Positions 1 to 11,004 of a DNA stretch of 64,000 nt are shown in pieces. Within the stretch, counting starts at the first letter, position 1; every line of letters starts with the position of its first letter. The notes under the pieces were generated by a model. It made no database searches and was not told the origin of the DNA. It worked only from the letters and a program-made list of their open reading frames with translations. Position numbers and translations under genes: made by a program. The stretch is from Quercus robur (taxonomy: Eukaryota > Streptophyta > Magnoliopsida > Fagales > Fagaceae), in the NCBI RefSeq assembly GCF_932294415.1, contig NC_065537.1, positions 52,585,802-52,649,801 of the forward strand. The letters run 5' to 3'.

Positions 1-147
1 ATGTACTAAAAAAAATATTTTTTTATTCATTTCCTCTCTTCTTTTATTACTTTTCTTTCTTCTCTCTCTTACTTTTTTCTTCTTTCTTCCTCCACCTGTT
101 CCTTATCTCCTGTCACTCCCTCTTCCCTTTTTCTTCTTTTTTTTTTC

Positions 148-606
148 TTTTTTTTTTTTGATAAGTAATAGGATTTATTGATAACGAAAAGAGAGAGACA
201 CCCAAGTACATAGAAAGTATACAGGGCACATATCACATACAGAAATTACATAAATCAAGAAAATCCAAAAAAGAAGAAAAAATGATGGTTTCTCCACACT
301 GAGAACTAGTCCAATAAGGTTCTGAAAAAAAGAAGCTTGAAATTAGGCATAGAACGCTTATTGTCTTCAAAACACCTATTATTTCTTTCCTTCCAAATAC
401 ACCACATCAAATAATGAGGAACAACCATCCATATATCTCCATTGCGATAGCAACCAAATCGACCTTGCCAGCAAGCAAAAAGCTCAACAACAGACATTGG
501 CATAACCCAACAAACTCCAAATAAACCAAAAACCATATCCCACAACTCCAGAGCAACTGGACAATGAAGGAATAGATGGCTCCAGCATCTTCACCACATG
601 GCTTCG
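148..606 (-). mobile_element. 3' fragment of a LINE (non-LTR retrotransposon), zinc-binding RT tail
   Basis: Read on the minus strand, 306-570 encodes a stretch with HLFLHCP, ALELWDMVF and MWCIWKERN, the pattern of the zinc-binding region that follows plant LINE reverse transcriptases (zf-RVT). The fragment runs into a T tract at 148-159, which is a poly(A) tail on the minus strand, so this is the 3' end of a 5'-truncated copy. Upstream of HLFLHCP the frame has a stop and then breaks into low-complexity sequence near 606. No RT catalytic region is present. It cannot encode a working protein. Confidence 0.75.
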
Positions 607-692
607 AGTTCTTTTTTTTTTTCCTTTTTTCTTTTTTCCGTTCACTTTCTCTGCACCTCTTTCTCTCTCTCTCTCTTTTTTTTTCCCTGTCA

Positions 693-695
<3 letters not shown>

Positions 696-768
<73 letters not shown>
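696..768. repeat. (TC)n microsatellite
   Basis: An almost perfect TC dinucleotide tract of about 36 units, preceded by T-rich and interrupted TC sequence from about 610. Open frames here are runs of Ser-Leu or Arg-Glu and are not genes. Confidence 0.97.
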
Positions 769-769
<1 letters not shown>

Positions 770-771
<2 letters not shown>

Positions 772-1000
772 CCACAGCCCTCGTCCAATCCCATTTACGA
801 TGACTCACTTGGTAATGACTGAGTCTTTGTCTGCATCGACAATAATCCCGTCTCCGTCTTTACCAACTCTGGCGAGTACAAAGAAGAAGGTGATTCCGAT
901 TCGATATTCGCGGATGCGCTGGAAGGACTCTGGTGGCAGGGTCGTCAAGGAAATCGTTGTCGGAGAGCATAAGGAATGAGATTTTGAGCTAGGTTGTGGG
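770..1000. other. Unassigned, less AT-rich stretch between microsatellite and LINE
   Basis: About 230 bases of balanced composition with no repeat that I recognise. A short plus-strand frame through 850-960 has no start codon or known motif and ends at a stop near 960. It could be a small piece of a captured host gene or an old repeat. I assign no function. Confidence 0.4.
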
Positions 1001-1004
1001 TTTG

Positions 1005-1807
1005 TTTGATTTGGGATGGGTTTTGAGGTTTGTGAATGTGGTGGGTTGTTGTGGATTTTTTTTTTTGCTTGCACAACAAGACTTGTCCCGTTTTGCTTTA
1101 TTTGCTTGGACATCATCCTTGATTTGGATGTGTAGGAATAAGTTACGCATGCAGGAAGACACGGCTCCATTAGCTAAGATCAGTTCCATGGCTCGTGAGG
1201 CACTCCTGGAATACAATAAACTTCGGCCCACTCATGAGAAGCTCCCACAAAAAGCTAGATCCTTAAGGTGGCGTCCTCCACCGGTAGGTCTGCTCAAAGT
1301 TAATTTTGATGGGGCCTTTTTTGCTGAAGAAAACATTGCTGGTCTAGGTATTATAATCCGTAATGAAAGCAGATTGGTTATGGCTGCTCTAACACAATAA
1401 ATTCCACTGCCTGCTTCGATAGAGATGGTGGAAGTGCTAACAGCGCGCCGAGCTCTCTGGTTTGCAAAGGAGTTGGGTTTTCACAGCTTGATAGTTGAAG
1501 GTGACTCAGAAATTATTATTAACTCCATCAATGGCAACAATATGGCTCAATCTGAGTTTGGGCATATTTTACAAGACATTAAGTTTCTATCTTCTTTTTT
1601 TAGTTGTATTTCTTTTCACCATATTAGGAGGCAAGGTAACTATCTGGCCCATAAACTTGCCAGAAGAGCCGTGCCTAATCCGTTGGATGTTTGGATGGAG
1701 TCTGTTCCTCCAGACACGATTGATGTCTACAATTTTGACCTTCAGTTCATTACTTAATAATATTCCCTAAGGATAGGGGTTTCTCAAAAAAAAAAAAAAA
1801 AAAAAAA
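1005..1807 (+). mobile_element. 5'-truncated LINE 3' end with RNase H domain, nonsense-broken
   Basis: One reading frame (996-1757) encodes an RVT_3-type RNase H domain. The pattern is LLKVNFDGAFF (first acidic residue), then RNESRLVMAALTQ, then MVEVLTARRALWFAKELGF (acidic Glu), LIVEGDSEIII (Asp), and HHIRRQGNYLAHKLARRA (His/Asn region). The frame is interrupted by a single TAA at 1398-1400 and otherwise continues in phase. After the stop near 1755 comes a short 3' tail containing GTTTCTC and a pure A tract at 1786-1807, typical of target-primed LINE integration. RT and endonuclease are missing. The left boundary is uncertain. Confidence 0.78.
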
Positions 1808-3194
1808 GTTCTTTTCAACAATTATTTTCCTTTAATCAGTATCGCTATGCTCAATCACACAATATATACATAATTTTTTTTTTGCATAATATTTAAAATT
1901 GAACATTAGGAAATTACATTTCAATTCAATATCTCGATCGTTCATTTAAATATTGGCCTTTCGTCAGTAAGTTCTTTTTACTAATTGTTTTCCTTTGGCA
2001 GAAATCATCATTCCCAATCATACAACCTACACATTACTTTAAATATTTAGATGAAAGAATTCAAATTCAATTAAAAATCAACCGCTGAATCTACACCTAA
2101 CAAAATGAATTTACACGAACCAAAATTTTAGATGAGAATGGAAAATTACTATGTCTTAATCAAACAATATTAGATATTTACAAATTGGAATCAAGAGTAG
2201 TAAAAATAGAGAGAGAATAGCTTCAATGCGTTAAATACAAAGAAACAAAATTATGAATTTCGGAGTGAGAGAGATTAAAGAAGAAATTAAAGGATTTTGA
2301 TTGAATTTTTTGGAGCATCCATTGCTTCTTTAAATAGTAGGACATTAATTTGTACCAATTGGTCATTTGTGTGCTGGCTCTTTCACCAATTGTCTTCATT
2401 TGGCGGGAATCATCGTGCTTATATCCTAATCACATAACCTGTACATTAATAAAATAAAGAAAAAACAATATTTAGATGAAAGATCTCAAATTTAAATTCA
2501 AATCAATCTTTGAATCTGCACCTCGCATTACCAAAATTTTAGATAAGAACGAAAATTATTACATCTTGATCAAACAATATTTGATATAGCAATTTGAGAT
2601 CGAGAGAGAATACCTTACATGGTAAGTAGCTAATTGTGGATATTTAAGGGCATGTCAATTTGGGTGTGAGTAGCATAAAACTGATAGTAAATTATTTAAT
2701 GTATTTTAAGAAGAAAATTCAGGGTTATGATTGAATTTTTCTCGAGTAACCCGTAGTTATCATTATTATAATATAATTTTTTTAGGAAGTCATTTAATGC
2801 ATGCTTGGACAATAATTTCTACCAAAAATGGTTCTTTTTTTTAAAAGAAAAAAATTAAAATAATAGTTACCAAATTCATCTTGGCAGGTTTATTTAGTAT
2901 TTCCATAATAATTATGAGTTTATGACTGTTGTTCCCAAATAAAAAAATAGTTTTGTAATGGACAAATATGGATGCCTTAGAGCAGCTAAAAAGACTTACC
3001 CCCAAAAAAAAAAAAAAAAACAATGTCTTCCTACTATTCATTCTGACATGGAACCTTAAACTCATTGTCACACACCACCGTGAACTTGTTCTCCTCCTTA
3101 ACCCTAATAAAAACCATCTCTCCTTCACTATTTTTGGTTCCATAACAACTTCACGTAGAATTTGATGGCAAAAGAAACGAGGATTTGAAGAAGG

Positions 3195-3225
<31 letters not shown>

Positions 3226-3589
3226 TTGGTAAAAGGTATGTATATTCAATTGCAAGAATGCCTCTTTTAAATTTCTACTTGAGCTTGGTCTATTTATATC
3301 AAAATGAAAGCATTATGGAGAATATCAATTTTTTTTTTCACGAAAATAATATCAATGGTTGGTTCTAAACTTCTAATAATTGTGGGTGAATATTAGATGT
3401 ACTGTGGGTAGTGAGGATTAATTCCTAAAAGGCATCACCTTGATAAAGGAAGGGGAAATTGAAGAATCTATGGGTAACAGTACTTTATTAAATAAGAAAT
3501 AAAATGGTTAAATTCAAAAAAAAAAAAAAAAGTCTAAAGAGTAGAGTAATTGTCATAAATATTTTTACCAAAAACATTTTGTTTACTTG
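1808..3589. other. AT-rich intergenic stretch with diverged repeats
   Basis: No gene is visible. Two diverged copies of a unit of about 350 bp lie at about 1970-2330 and 2390-2725. They share blocks such as TAGATGAAAGA, CCAAAATTTTAGAT and ATCAAACAATATT. A partial third copy of the unit's start is near 1808-1880. An (AT)n tract at about 3195-3217 and several A and T runs make up the rest. Open frames at 2841-3165 are AT-rich shadows. Confidence 0.6.
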
Positions 3590-4387
3590 TGTTGGGTGCA
3601 CGTGACACCCTTTGAATTCCAGCACACACATTTTGTCAAATCTCATTTATGAGCTTGTTCCAAGAGTCTTCAAATTCAGCTTTCTCATTTATTGAGAAAT
3701 GACCAAGACTTTTTAGAAGTCTGACTTCTCTTAATGAGAAGTGATCCTAGGTGTGTTGTACACGCTAAAGAAAAAGAAAAGAAAGAAAAAAAGGCCATTC
3801 GGCCAGAGGGTGTGACAAAGAGAAACACACGGTGAAGAGCTGAAGCAAGAGAGAGCCATTCGGCCATTGTGAGAAAAACACAAGTGAGAGCTTCAGGAGG
3901 TGCAATCCGAAGAGATAGAGAAAAATATAGCGAGAGTATGAGAGAGTGAAAAAGAAAAATGAGACATTTTTTCTTTGCTCAAGTTACACACAAGGAAGAT
4001 AAATTGATAGAGTTCTCATAGAGTTTTTGAGTGTTACAATCATGAAGAGTTTGAGTATTCAGAGGAAGCTTTTGCTACTGACTTTGTGGTGAGATTGCAT
4101 TTACTCCTTGAAATTTATTTATTGTATATCCAATTTATTGTGGACTCAAGTTTAGCATAAACTTGATAATTGTAATCTCTATTTCATAGTGGATATTTTT
4201 CAGAGCTGTCCCGTGGTTTTTCCCTCTATACCGAAGGGTTTTCCACGTAAGATTTGATATTCTTGTGTGATTGTGTTTATGCGGTGCTTGCTGAATTTTT
4301 TTTGTTTCTATAATATTGCTATTGCTTAGTAGTTATATATTTTAATTCACACTTAGACATTGAGGGGATTAGGATTTTTTCCCAACA
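3590..4387 (+). mobile_element. Solo LTR, Ty1/Copia-like, with 5-bp target duplication
   Basis: The segment begins TGTTGGG and ends CCCAACA, perfect 7-bp inverted ends. It is flanked by the direct repeat ACTTG at 3585-3589 and 4388-4392. The 798-bp length, the TG...CA ends and the internal GTGGTTTTTCCC...GGGTTTTCCACG segment (about 4210-4245) are typical of plant Copia LTRs. No internal coding region or second LTR is adjacent, so this is a solo LTR left by LTR-LTR recombination. Orientation is inferred from the GTGGTTTTTCCC segment reading forward. Confidence 0.9.
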
Positions 4388-4818
4388 ACTTGGACTACCA
4401 AAAACTGTCATATAATAAATTAATAGTCTTTACATAATTGTAATCCTCATTGCATCAATTCAATTAGGTAATAATTCTGACAACAAAATGGATAATGAAA
4501 TAGGAAAGAAAAAAAAAAAAAAAAAAGAAATGAATGGCCATTTAAGTAGCCCATTGTGCATTGTGGATATTCAAGGGCATATCAATTTGGGTATAACTAG
4601 GATAAAACTTACTCCTTAAAAAAGAAAAAAAAAAGAAAAAAAAAAGGATAAAACTGACAGTAAATTATTTAATGTATTTTAAGAAATATATTTATATATG
4701 ACAAACACATCATAAATGAAATTTATATGTACTAATTATGGTATGCTGTATAGTTTATTTAAATCACACCAAATAAAGGAAATAAATGACATGTCATTGT
4801 CCGCTTTTATTATATTAG

Positions 4819-4847
<29 letters not shown>
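4388..4847. repeat. AT-rich spacer with a dispersed repeat copy
   Basis: About 4550-4690 repeats the segment at about 2630-2715 (a block reading TTGTGGATAT through TTAATGTATTTTAAG), interrupted by A-rich insertions. An (AT)n tract occupies about 4820-4848. No gene is seen. Confidence 0.6.
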
Positions 4848-4858
<11 letters not shown>

Positions 4859-4996
4859 TAAGATAGAAATTCTACTCTAACTTAATCTAAGTGTATGTGT
4901 CTGTGAAACTCCTTCCTAGAGACTTGAACTCGGGTCCTTACCCCCTACACCCCATAAACACTTATACTTGTGTAATGACCACTACACCAAAAATGC
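4848..4996 (-). mobile_element. tRNA-derived SINE
   Basis: On the minus strand the element opens with an A-box-like GGTGTAGTGGTC and carries a B-box-like GAGTTCAAGTCTC. It closes with TAGAATTTCTATCTTATA and an A-rich tail (the T run at 4850-4857). Related copies lie at 49369-49500 (minus) and 55760-55927 (plus). The promoter-box arrangement is that of Pol III-transcribed tRNA-related SINEs. The family name (Au-like) is from memory. Confidence 0.75.
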
Positions 4997-5074
4997 TCGG
5001 TGGTTAAGAAAAGTTTTACAGCATCATCACTAATATGTTACTATCAAATTATCAATGAAAATAAATACGTTGTT

Positions 5075-5714
5075 AAGGGGTATTTGCAGTGCGATGCGGT
5101 TTTGGACCATATTTAGCATCGCACTTTGCAATGCAATTTAGCTAAAACTATAACTATACTATACGTTATTTTTGTAGTCACATGTGTGATGTAGTGCGGT
5201 TTAGAGTTTGGCCAAAACCATAACTACACTGCACCTCATTTTTGCGGTCACATGTGTAATACAGTGTATAAGATACGGTTTGAACAATTTGAAGTCAATA
5301 TATTTTTCAAGTTTTGGGCTTTTCCTACCCAGCCCAAAACAAATTTTTCCCTTTGTTTTAGGCTAGGTTTTAAACTATTGAGTTAGTTTTTTTTTTTTTT
5401 TTTGGTTGGATTTCCTAGTCAACACTTGCTAGGGTTATCATTTTTTTTTTTTTGAAAACTAGGGTCATTAAACTATTAATAATATATTTAATATTAAAAA
5501 TAAATAAATACATTAATATATAAAGAGAGTGCATTGCGGTGCGGTTTGGGCAGTTTTCTTATAATAAAATTGCAAATCACATTGCACCATGCGGTGTAGT
5601 GTGGTGCAGTACACTGTTACTTGTGGTGCAGTGCACTGTTATTTGCGGTACGGTGCGATTATGCCATTTTACAGGCAGTTTTGTGCGATTTGTGCGGTTT
5701 GGTGAACACCCCTA
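5075..5714. mobile_element. hAT-type nonautonomous element (MITE-like)
   Basis: The left end reads AGGGGTATTTGCAGTGCGAT. The right end, reverse complemented, reads TAGGGGTGTTCACCAAACCG. The interior is rich in GTGCGGT-type motifs near both ends. Flanks TTGTTAA (left) and TTGCTAA (right) may be a decayed target duplication. There is no transposase. The short open frame at 5539-5721 is composition driven. Confidence 0.55.
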
Positions 5715-6024
5715 TTGCTAATAGTGATAATTTTTTCCATAGATAACTTAAGAACTTAATAAACAGACATAGTAAGCGTTAGGAAAAATATGAGTAACTA
5801 GTAGGTGGATGAGTCAGATCTAAACGGGTTACAAGTATATCTGCCACAAATTAAAAGAGCTAATTGCACAAATTAATGGTTTGCAATTGATTATTTAGCC
5901 TTTTACCTATCTTTTAGCCCAAACTAATAGGCTTGCAGCTACTAGTTTAAGGATAATTATTGAATACTCCTAAAGTACCATAAATGTGTATTCCTCCCTC
6001 TCACATAACTATGAGTCCCACTAA

Positions 6025-6055
<31 letters not shown>

Positions 6056-7201
6056 CCGAAGCCTTTGCTGGCACCACAATTTTCCACGTCAGTACAATAT
6101 TTAAAAAATAAAAAATAAATAAAAATTATAACTCAAAACCCTAGCAACCTTACCCCTCTCTCAAGTTAAGAAATATAAAGTCACGATTTCTACAAACTCT
6201 CTCTCTCTCCAGACGTAGGAAGCCCTAAAGCATTCAAGATCTACAATGCACGGTATAGATTTTAGCTTATAAAGTTCAGCTCGTAGGAAGCCCTAAAGCA
6301 TTCAAGATCTACAATGCACGGTATAGATTTTAACTTATAAAGTTCAGCTTTTGTAAGGTTAGTTTTGTTTATATATTAATTAATACATAGTACTTTGTTC
6401 ACCATTGAATACTCATATAATCAATTTCCAATTCAGTGTTCAAGAATTAAACCAAAATTCTAACTGCGCTATCATAAAATATTATTATTAGTATGAATTT
6501 TATGGAGTTGCGATGTTCAAGAATTAAACCAAAATTCTTTTAAATTATCTATAATATTTTGTCATCTGAAAAATTTTATCTCTTTGATTTTATTATATTG
6601 TGTTTCTTAAGCTATAGAGAGATTTTCTTTGGTTTTTGCAAACTCTCTCTCTCTCCAGATGTAGGAAGCCCTAAACGCACGGTATAGCATTCAAGATCTA
6701 CAACTCACGGTATAGATTTTACCTTATAAAGTTCAGCTTTTATAAGGTTAGTTTGTTTATATATTTAGTCCTTACGTTTAGGTTTAGGTTTAGGTTTTAA
6801 GAGATTTATATATTACTACTATGTGGCTAAATTTCCCGTGACATCAGTTTTATGTTTTTAACCAAATACATCAGGAAAGCAAGAGAAGGTGCATAAATAT
6901 TTAGTCCTTACATTTAGGTTTAGGTTTAGGTTTTAAGAGATTTATATATTACTACTATATGGCTGAATTTCCCGTGACATCAGTTTTATGTTTTTTTTTT
7001 TTTTTTTTTAATTTGTTTTATGTAAGGTTAGTTTGTTTACATCAGTTCTTTATCTCAAAGATAAGACTTTTATTTCTACCGCAAAAACTATTTAGGTATG
7101 TATCCCTTGCAAGCACACATGAACTTAAATTGTCTTTTAATATATGCATGCTTTATTATTTTCTAATAGTTTACCCGTGCATCGCACGGGTTAGCGACTA
7201 G
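6025..7201 (+). mobile_element. Nonautonomous Helitron, 5' TC to 3' CTAG
   Basis: The left end is TC followed by TATATATA and AAACCGAAGCC. The right end has an 8-bp hairpin, ACCCGTGC at 7173-7180 and GCACGGGT at 7184-7191 with a 3-nt loop. Six bases later comes CTAG at 7198-7201. The flanks are A at 6024 and T at 7202, the A/T insertion site of Helitrons. No Rep or helicase coding is present, so it would depend on a helper. Internal repeats: a 68-bp unit in tandem at 6214-6281 and 6282-6349, a related copy at about 6655-6745, and a unit of about 90 bp at about 6770-6857 and 6901-6992 containing TTTAGGTTTAGG. Confidence 0.88.
6214..6349. repeat. 68-bp tandem duplication inside the Helitron
   Basis: Two nearly identical 68-bp units starting CGTAGGAAGCCC abut directly. 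A third, rearranged copy begins near 6660 after the same CTCTCTCTCTCCAGA lead-in. Confidence 0.9.
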
Positions 7202-7290
7202 TTAAATTTATAGTGGGACCCATAATTCATATGAGAGGGAGGAGTACGCATTTATAGTACTCCCAGAGTATTCAATAATTTTCCCTAATT

Positions 7291-7485
7291 TAGTTTTTGT
7301 ACCATTTTTTTTAAAGATGATTAATTTTAGTACCAATTTACCATAAGCCCTAAATATGGGTTTGCTCTTTAAATATTTTTTAGCCAATTAATTGGATCCT
7401 AATTCAGGTTTTATTATTATTATTTAAATTTTTTTTAATAAACTAAAACTATGAAAAATATTTTGGTCGCTGTGTATGATCTCTT
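7291..7485. other. AT-rich spacer, nothing recognised
   Basis: Short AT-rich sequence between the MITE arm and a LINE tail. No gene or repeat boundary seen. Confidence 0.5.
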
Positions 7486-7690
7486 CTTTTTGAGAAACTA
7501 GTCAAGAATTTTATTCAAATCACAGCAAAACTACTCTCAATCAATACAAAAGAGTCAACATCACTAGGGATGTCCTCCAACCAAACTTGGGGAACAACAA
7601 GATACTTAGCAAATTTGGCTAACTTATTAGCCATAGCATTACCCTTTCCGCAAACATGGGAGAACAAATGACGAATATTAAAATTGAGTT
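7486..7690 (-). mobile_element. LINE 3' remnant (RNase H tail)
   Basis: Minus-strand translation of 7515-7690 gives a degenerate RNase H C-terminus: RHLFSHVCGKGNAMANKLAK, then VWLEDIP, stop at 7515-7517. It is followed, on that strand, by a 3' tail ending GTTTCTC and a short A run. The same GTTTCTC-A tail occurs at about 1778 and at 52710. No upstream RT remains. Confidence 0.65.
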
Positions 7691-8595
7691 AAAAAATGAT
7701 ATTGAGATAAAATGGGAATCTACCTTAAAAGCCTATACAACCTTTTCTTTACAACATTGAGATTGATTGTCAATAGTCTTCAACCATCTTAGAATCCATG
7801 GAATCTCCTACGACAATACTGAAAAAGAAAAGAAAATATAAAATAACATATATATATATATATATATAGCAATAACTAAAATTGAAAATACAAATCAGAA
7901 AGAAATTAAAATCTAAGTTTAAAAAATAGAATAACATAGATTGCAACCTTTGAATTGTATGTCAATTTAGGAGTCTTCAACAATTTTGTAGGATGCTTGC
8001 TTGGAATCACCTATGAAAAAAAAAAAAAAATGTATTAATTACAACATATAACAAATGGAATGAAACATATAACAATAGCTAAATTGAAAATATAAATTAG
8101 AAGGAAAATTAAACTAAATTAAAAATAGAATTGTATATTATACAACCTTTAAATTTAATTGTCAATTTAAGAGTTTCCTATGATAAAATTGAAATAAAAA
8201 TAAAATAATAGATCTAAAACTATATAAAAGAAAGTAAATGGAACATGTATTTCATCAATCCTTTGAGAGATTTGACTCCCTAATGAAAAACAACAACATT
8301 TGACTCCAAAATGAAAAACAACACTATTTCAGAAGTACTAAGAATTAGCTTTCAATTCCTATTAAAAAAATAAGTATGAGAATCACTAACCTATTAATAA
8401 CACAAATTTCCTTACCTTTCCTTCTTAGTGTTACAAATTGCATCTAGATTGTACCTACCTTTCGTGATGGCATTACATCTGTTATCTTAGATTCATTGGA
8501 TATAATAAATGATTTTTGCCCATGCAAAGTAGATGGAACATAACCTAATTGATATAGGATTTAAAATAGAGAAATCGTACAATTTTTTTGGAAAA
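7691..8595. other. AT-rich intergenic stretch
   Basis: No gene. Contains an (AT)n tract near 7848-7868, A runs, and two loosely repeated blocks (CTAAATTGAAAATA and similar, near 7870 and 8080) that suggest an old duplicated repeat. Confidence 0.5.
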
Positions 8596-9550
8596 TGTTA
8601 GGGACATATTTGATGTAATTGGCTAATTCTTTGACAAAATGTACTTTACTTGTAATTGAGTAGATCTAGGATAAATTTAGTACTTCAAGAAATAAGTGTT
8701 CAAGTTAAGTACTGAAGCCATGCAAATTTGACCAAGAAACAAGTGAAGAATGTGCTGCTCATTAAAACTCGACAAAAATCTCGATAGAATCCTTTTTTAT
8801 CGAGAATTATTGCTGAAGCTTGACAGAAGTTCGACATAAGTTGTATCTATCAAGAATTACGAAATCAAAAATTCCAGATCTGATTACACGCATATCCTTG
8901 ATTATTTGTGTAGGATTTCTTTTCTCACAACCCTAGCCATATATAAGGATTATTTTAAGAGTCGTCACAAGTGATGCAAGGTGTTGAAAACATAATACAC
9001 GCATATTGTGACCGGAAGCAGAAATTGCTCTAGTTCATCTTTCTCTCTGTAGAAACTACTGTGTCTTTACGCCAAAAGTTTTGTGACCAAGGAGCTTCCT
9101 GATCTTCATTGTTGATGAACTGAAGAACTTTGCAGCCTACATCTTCCTCAAGTTGGTGTGTTAGTCACGCACTGGATTCCGTGCATCATTAGTAGTCGCA
9201 TACTGGGATTTGTGTATTGAACGGAGAGATTGCCGCTACAATATAAGTCCAATTGGGTATTAGGGTAAGAGTTCAACTGTAAGTTGGTATTGGGTACTGG
9301 GATTCCTTTTACTTATAACCACTTGTTATTGACAATAGTGGATTCTTAGGAATAGTGACCTTAAATTCACCTTGTGAAGTTTTGCCTCGGTAGTTTTCCC
9401 CATTCGTAAACAAATCACCTGTGTTAAATTTATTTTTCGTTGCATTTAGTTATTTGATGATTTGTTTGTGCTACCACGCCTATTTCATGTTAAATTGACT
9501 TAATTAATTAATTAATTTACAAAAGGGGTCAATTCATTTTTGCCCTATCA
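8596..9550 (+). mobile_element. Solo LTR, probably Ty1/Copia, with 5-bp target duplication
   Basis: The segment begins TGTTAGGG and ends CCCTATCA (one mismatch in the inverted end). It is flanked by GAAAA at 8591-8595 and 9551-9555. The length is 955 bp. A TATA-like box (ATATATAAGG, about 8939-8948) sits in the expected U3 position. No internal region adjoins. Confidence 0.85.
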
Positions 9551-9810
9551 GAAAAGATTATTACAAATTAGTTGTACTTTTCTTTAGTTGCTTTATAACT
9601 TCTTTGGATAAAGTTATGTTGATAACAACTTCTTCTTTGTGGGTTTTTTATTTTATTTTAATTACAATGATTTTTTAGATAAATATAACATATTATTTGT
9701 TCTTATCAACCTTTATTCTATTCTTTTATCACTTCTTAGGATAAATTTGTTTTGTTATTTGTGGATTTTTTTTTTTTTATAAAATCATATCCTAATTCCT
9801 TACAGATCAC

Positions 9811-9841
<31 letters not shown>

Positions 9842-10373
9842 TTCATTCTATTCATAATTTCATATGACCTTTTTTTTTTTATTAATTCTATTTTTTTTTT
9901 TTTAGTATGGCAATACAACACATTGATTAACAATTCTATTTCAATAGGATTTAAATTTTATATCAAATGGGACTATAACAATATATATATCCTTTAAAAA
10001 AAAAAAATCTATCTTATATCCTTATTACCTCATTCACGTGTTTTCTTTTTTTAATTTTTAATTTTTACATTATGTTGATATCAACATTTTTTTTTTTTCA
10101 TTCTATCCATAAAAATATGACCTTTTTTATTCCATTTTTCTCATAGGATAACAACAAACACGTTAATTAGAAATCCTAATTATAATAGGATATAGTGATA
10201 TACATTATTTTTTATTTTTTACTTTTATTTAAAATTTTTTTTCTTCAATTTTGTGCTGCCACTTGGCGCAACTATGGTTTCTAAACTCAACTTTTATTAT
10301 TCTTGTTTTTTCTTCAATTTTGTGCCGCCACTTGGCGCAACTACAGTTTCTAAGCCCAAATTTTATTATATAA
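9551..10373. repeat. T-rich stretch with 69-bp tandem duplication
   Basis: Long T runs interrupt repeated blocks such as TTCATTCTAT and AATAGGATTTAAA up to about 10240. A 69-bp unit containing GCCACTTGGCGCAACTA is tandemly duplicated at about 10242-10310 and 10311-10372. No gene is seen; open frames here are poly-Phe or poly-Lys artefacts. Confidence 0.65.
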
Positions 10374-10617
10374 GGTCCGTTTGAATACCGCTTATTTTGC
10401 TGAAAACTGAAAACACTGTAGTAAAATAATTTTTAAATGTGTGAATAATGCCGTGGGACCCATTTTTAATAAAAAAGTTACTGAAAAAAAGATCTGTGGG
10501 TCCTGTGAACAGTGCACGGGATCCACTGGTATGACACCACAGCCACAAAACGCTCAAAAAAAAAAAAAAAGCACGCAGTAGCAAACGCATTCCTTTTCAT
10601 CCGTATCCAAACCCAAC
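10374..10617. mobile_element. MITE-like element
   Basis: The ends are imperfect inverted repeats. The left reads GGTCCGTTTGAATACCG and the right, reverse complemented, reads GTTGGGTTTGGATACGG. The interior contains GTGGGACCCATTTTTAAT and GTGGGTCCTGTGAACAGTG, a composition I associate with an abundant nonautonomous DNA element. I found no clear target duplication. Confidence 0.55.
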
Positions 10618-10727
10618 TATAGTATATGATATGATATTTCAGTTGATAATTTTTTAAACAGTATGTCAAATAAAAAATAGTAAGGGGTAACAGAATTAGT
10701 GGTTCATCTAACCACTTATTTCATGAT

Positions 10728-11004
10728 ATGACACAAAACTTACAAGCATTATACACAAAATAATTGTGCTTGAATTATCAAAACATGATTAGCGAAACTT
10801 GATTGTCTTTAATAGCCTTTCCAAAGAAACTCGTGCAATAAATCTTATTTCAGACAACTTTTACAAATATCGTCCGCTCTCATGCACTTTATTAAATGGA
10901 AAAAGTTTACTTTCAAACGAGTTTGGAGAAAAATTTCCACCAACCACGTTATTCAATTGTTGCTGCAAGTCGCACTATTGCAACTCAAGAATTGAGAAAT
11001 TACA
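10728..11004 (-). other. 3' flank shared with the paralogous gene
   Basis: Downstream of the storage-protein pseudogene this stretch resembles 31019-31262 downstream of the intact copy (ACTTACAAGCATTATACAC, TAGCCTTTCCA, ATAAATCTT). The duplication therefore included at least about 250 bp beyond the stop codon. Confidence 0.7.

Larger units (their letters stand above)
5952..7290. mobile_element. Palindromic MITE split by a Helitron
   Basis: The arm at about 5952-6024 and the arm at about 7203-7290 are inverted repeats of each other. Shared blocks include ATTATTGAATACTC, CTCCCTCTCA and GTCCCACTA read in opposite directions. The Helitron at 6025-7201 sits exactly at the centre of symmetry. Without it the two arms form an element of about 160 bp with long terminal inverted repeats. 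I could not fix a target duplication for the MITE. Confidence 0.75.

Noticed and set aside
407..822. Open frames of Arg-Glu and Ser-Leu repeats on both strands
   Set aside because: They are translations of the (TC)n microsatellite and its flanks.
6779..6797. Possible interstitial telomere repeat
   Set aside because: The unit is TTTAGG, only three copies, and lacks the third G of the plant telomere unit.
9736..9997. Overlapping open frames rich in Lys or Phe
   Set aside because: Produced by A/T homopolymer runs; no domain or codon signal.
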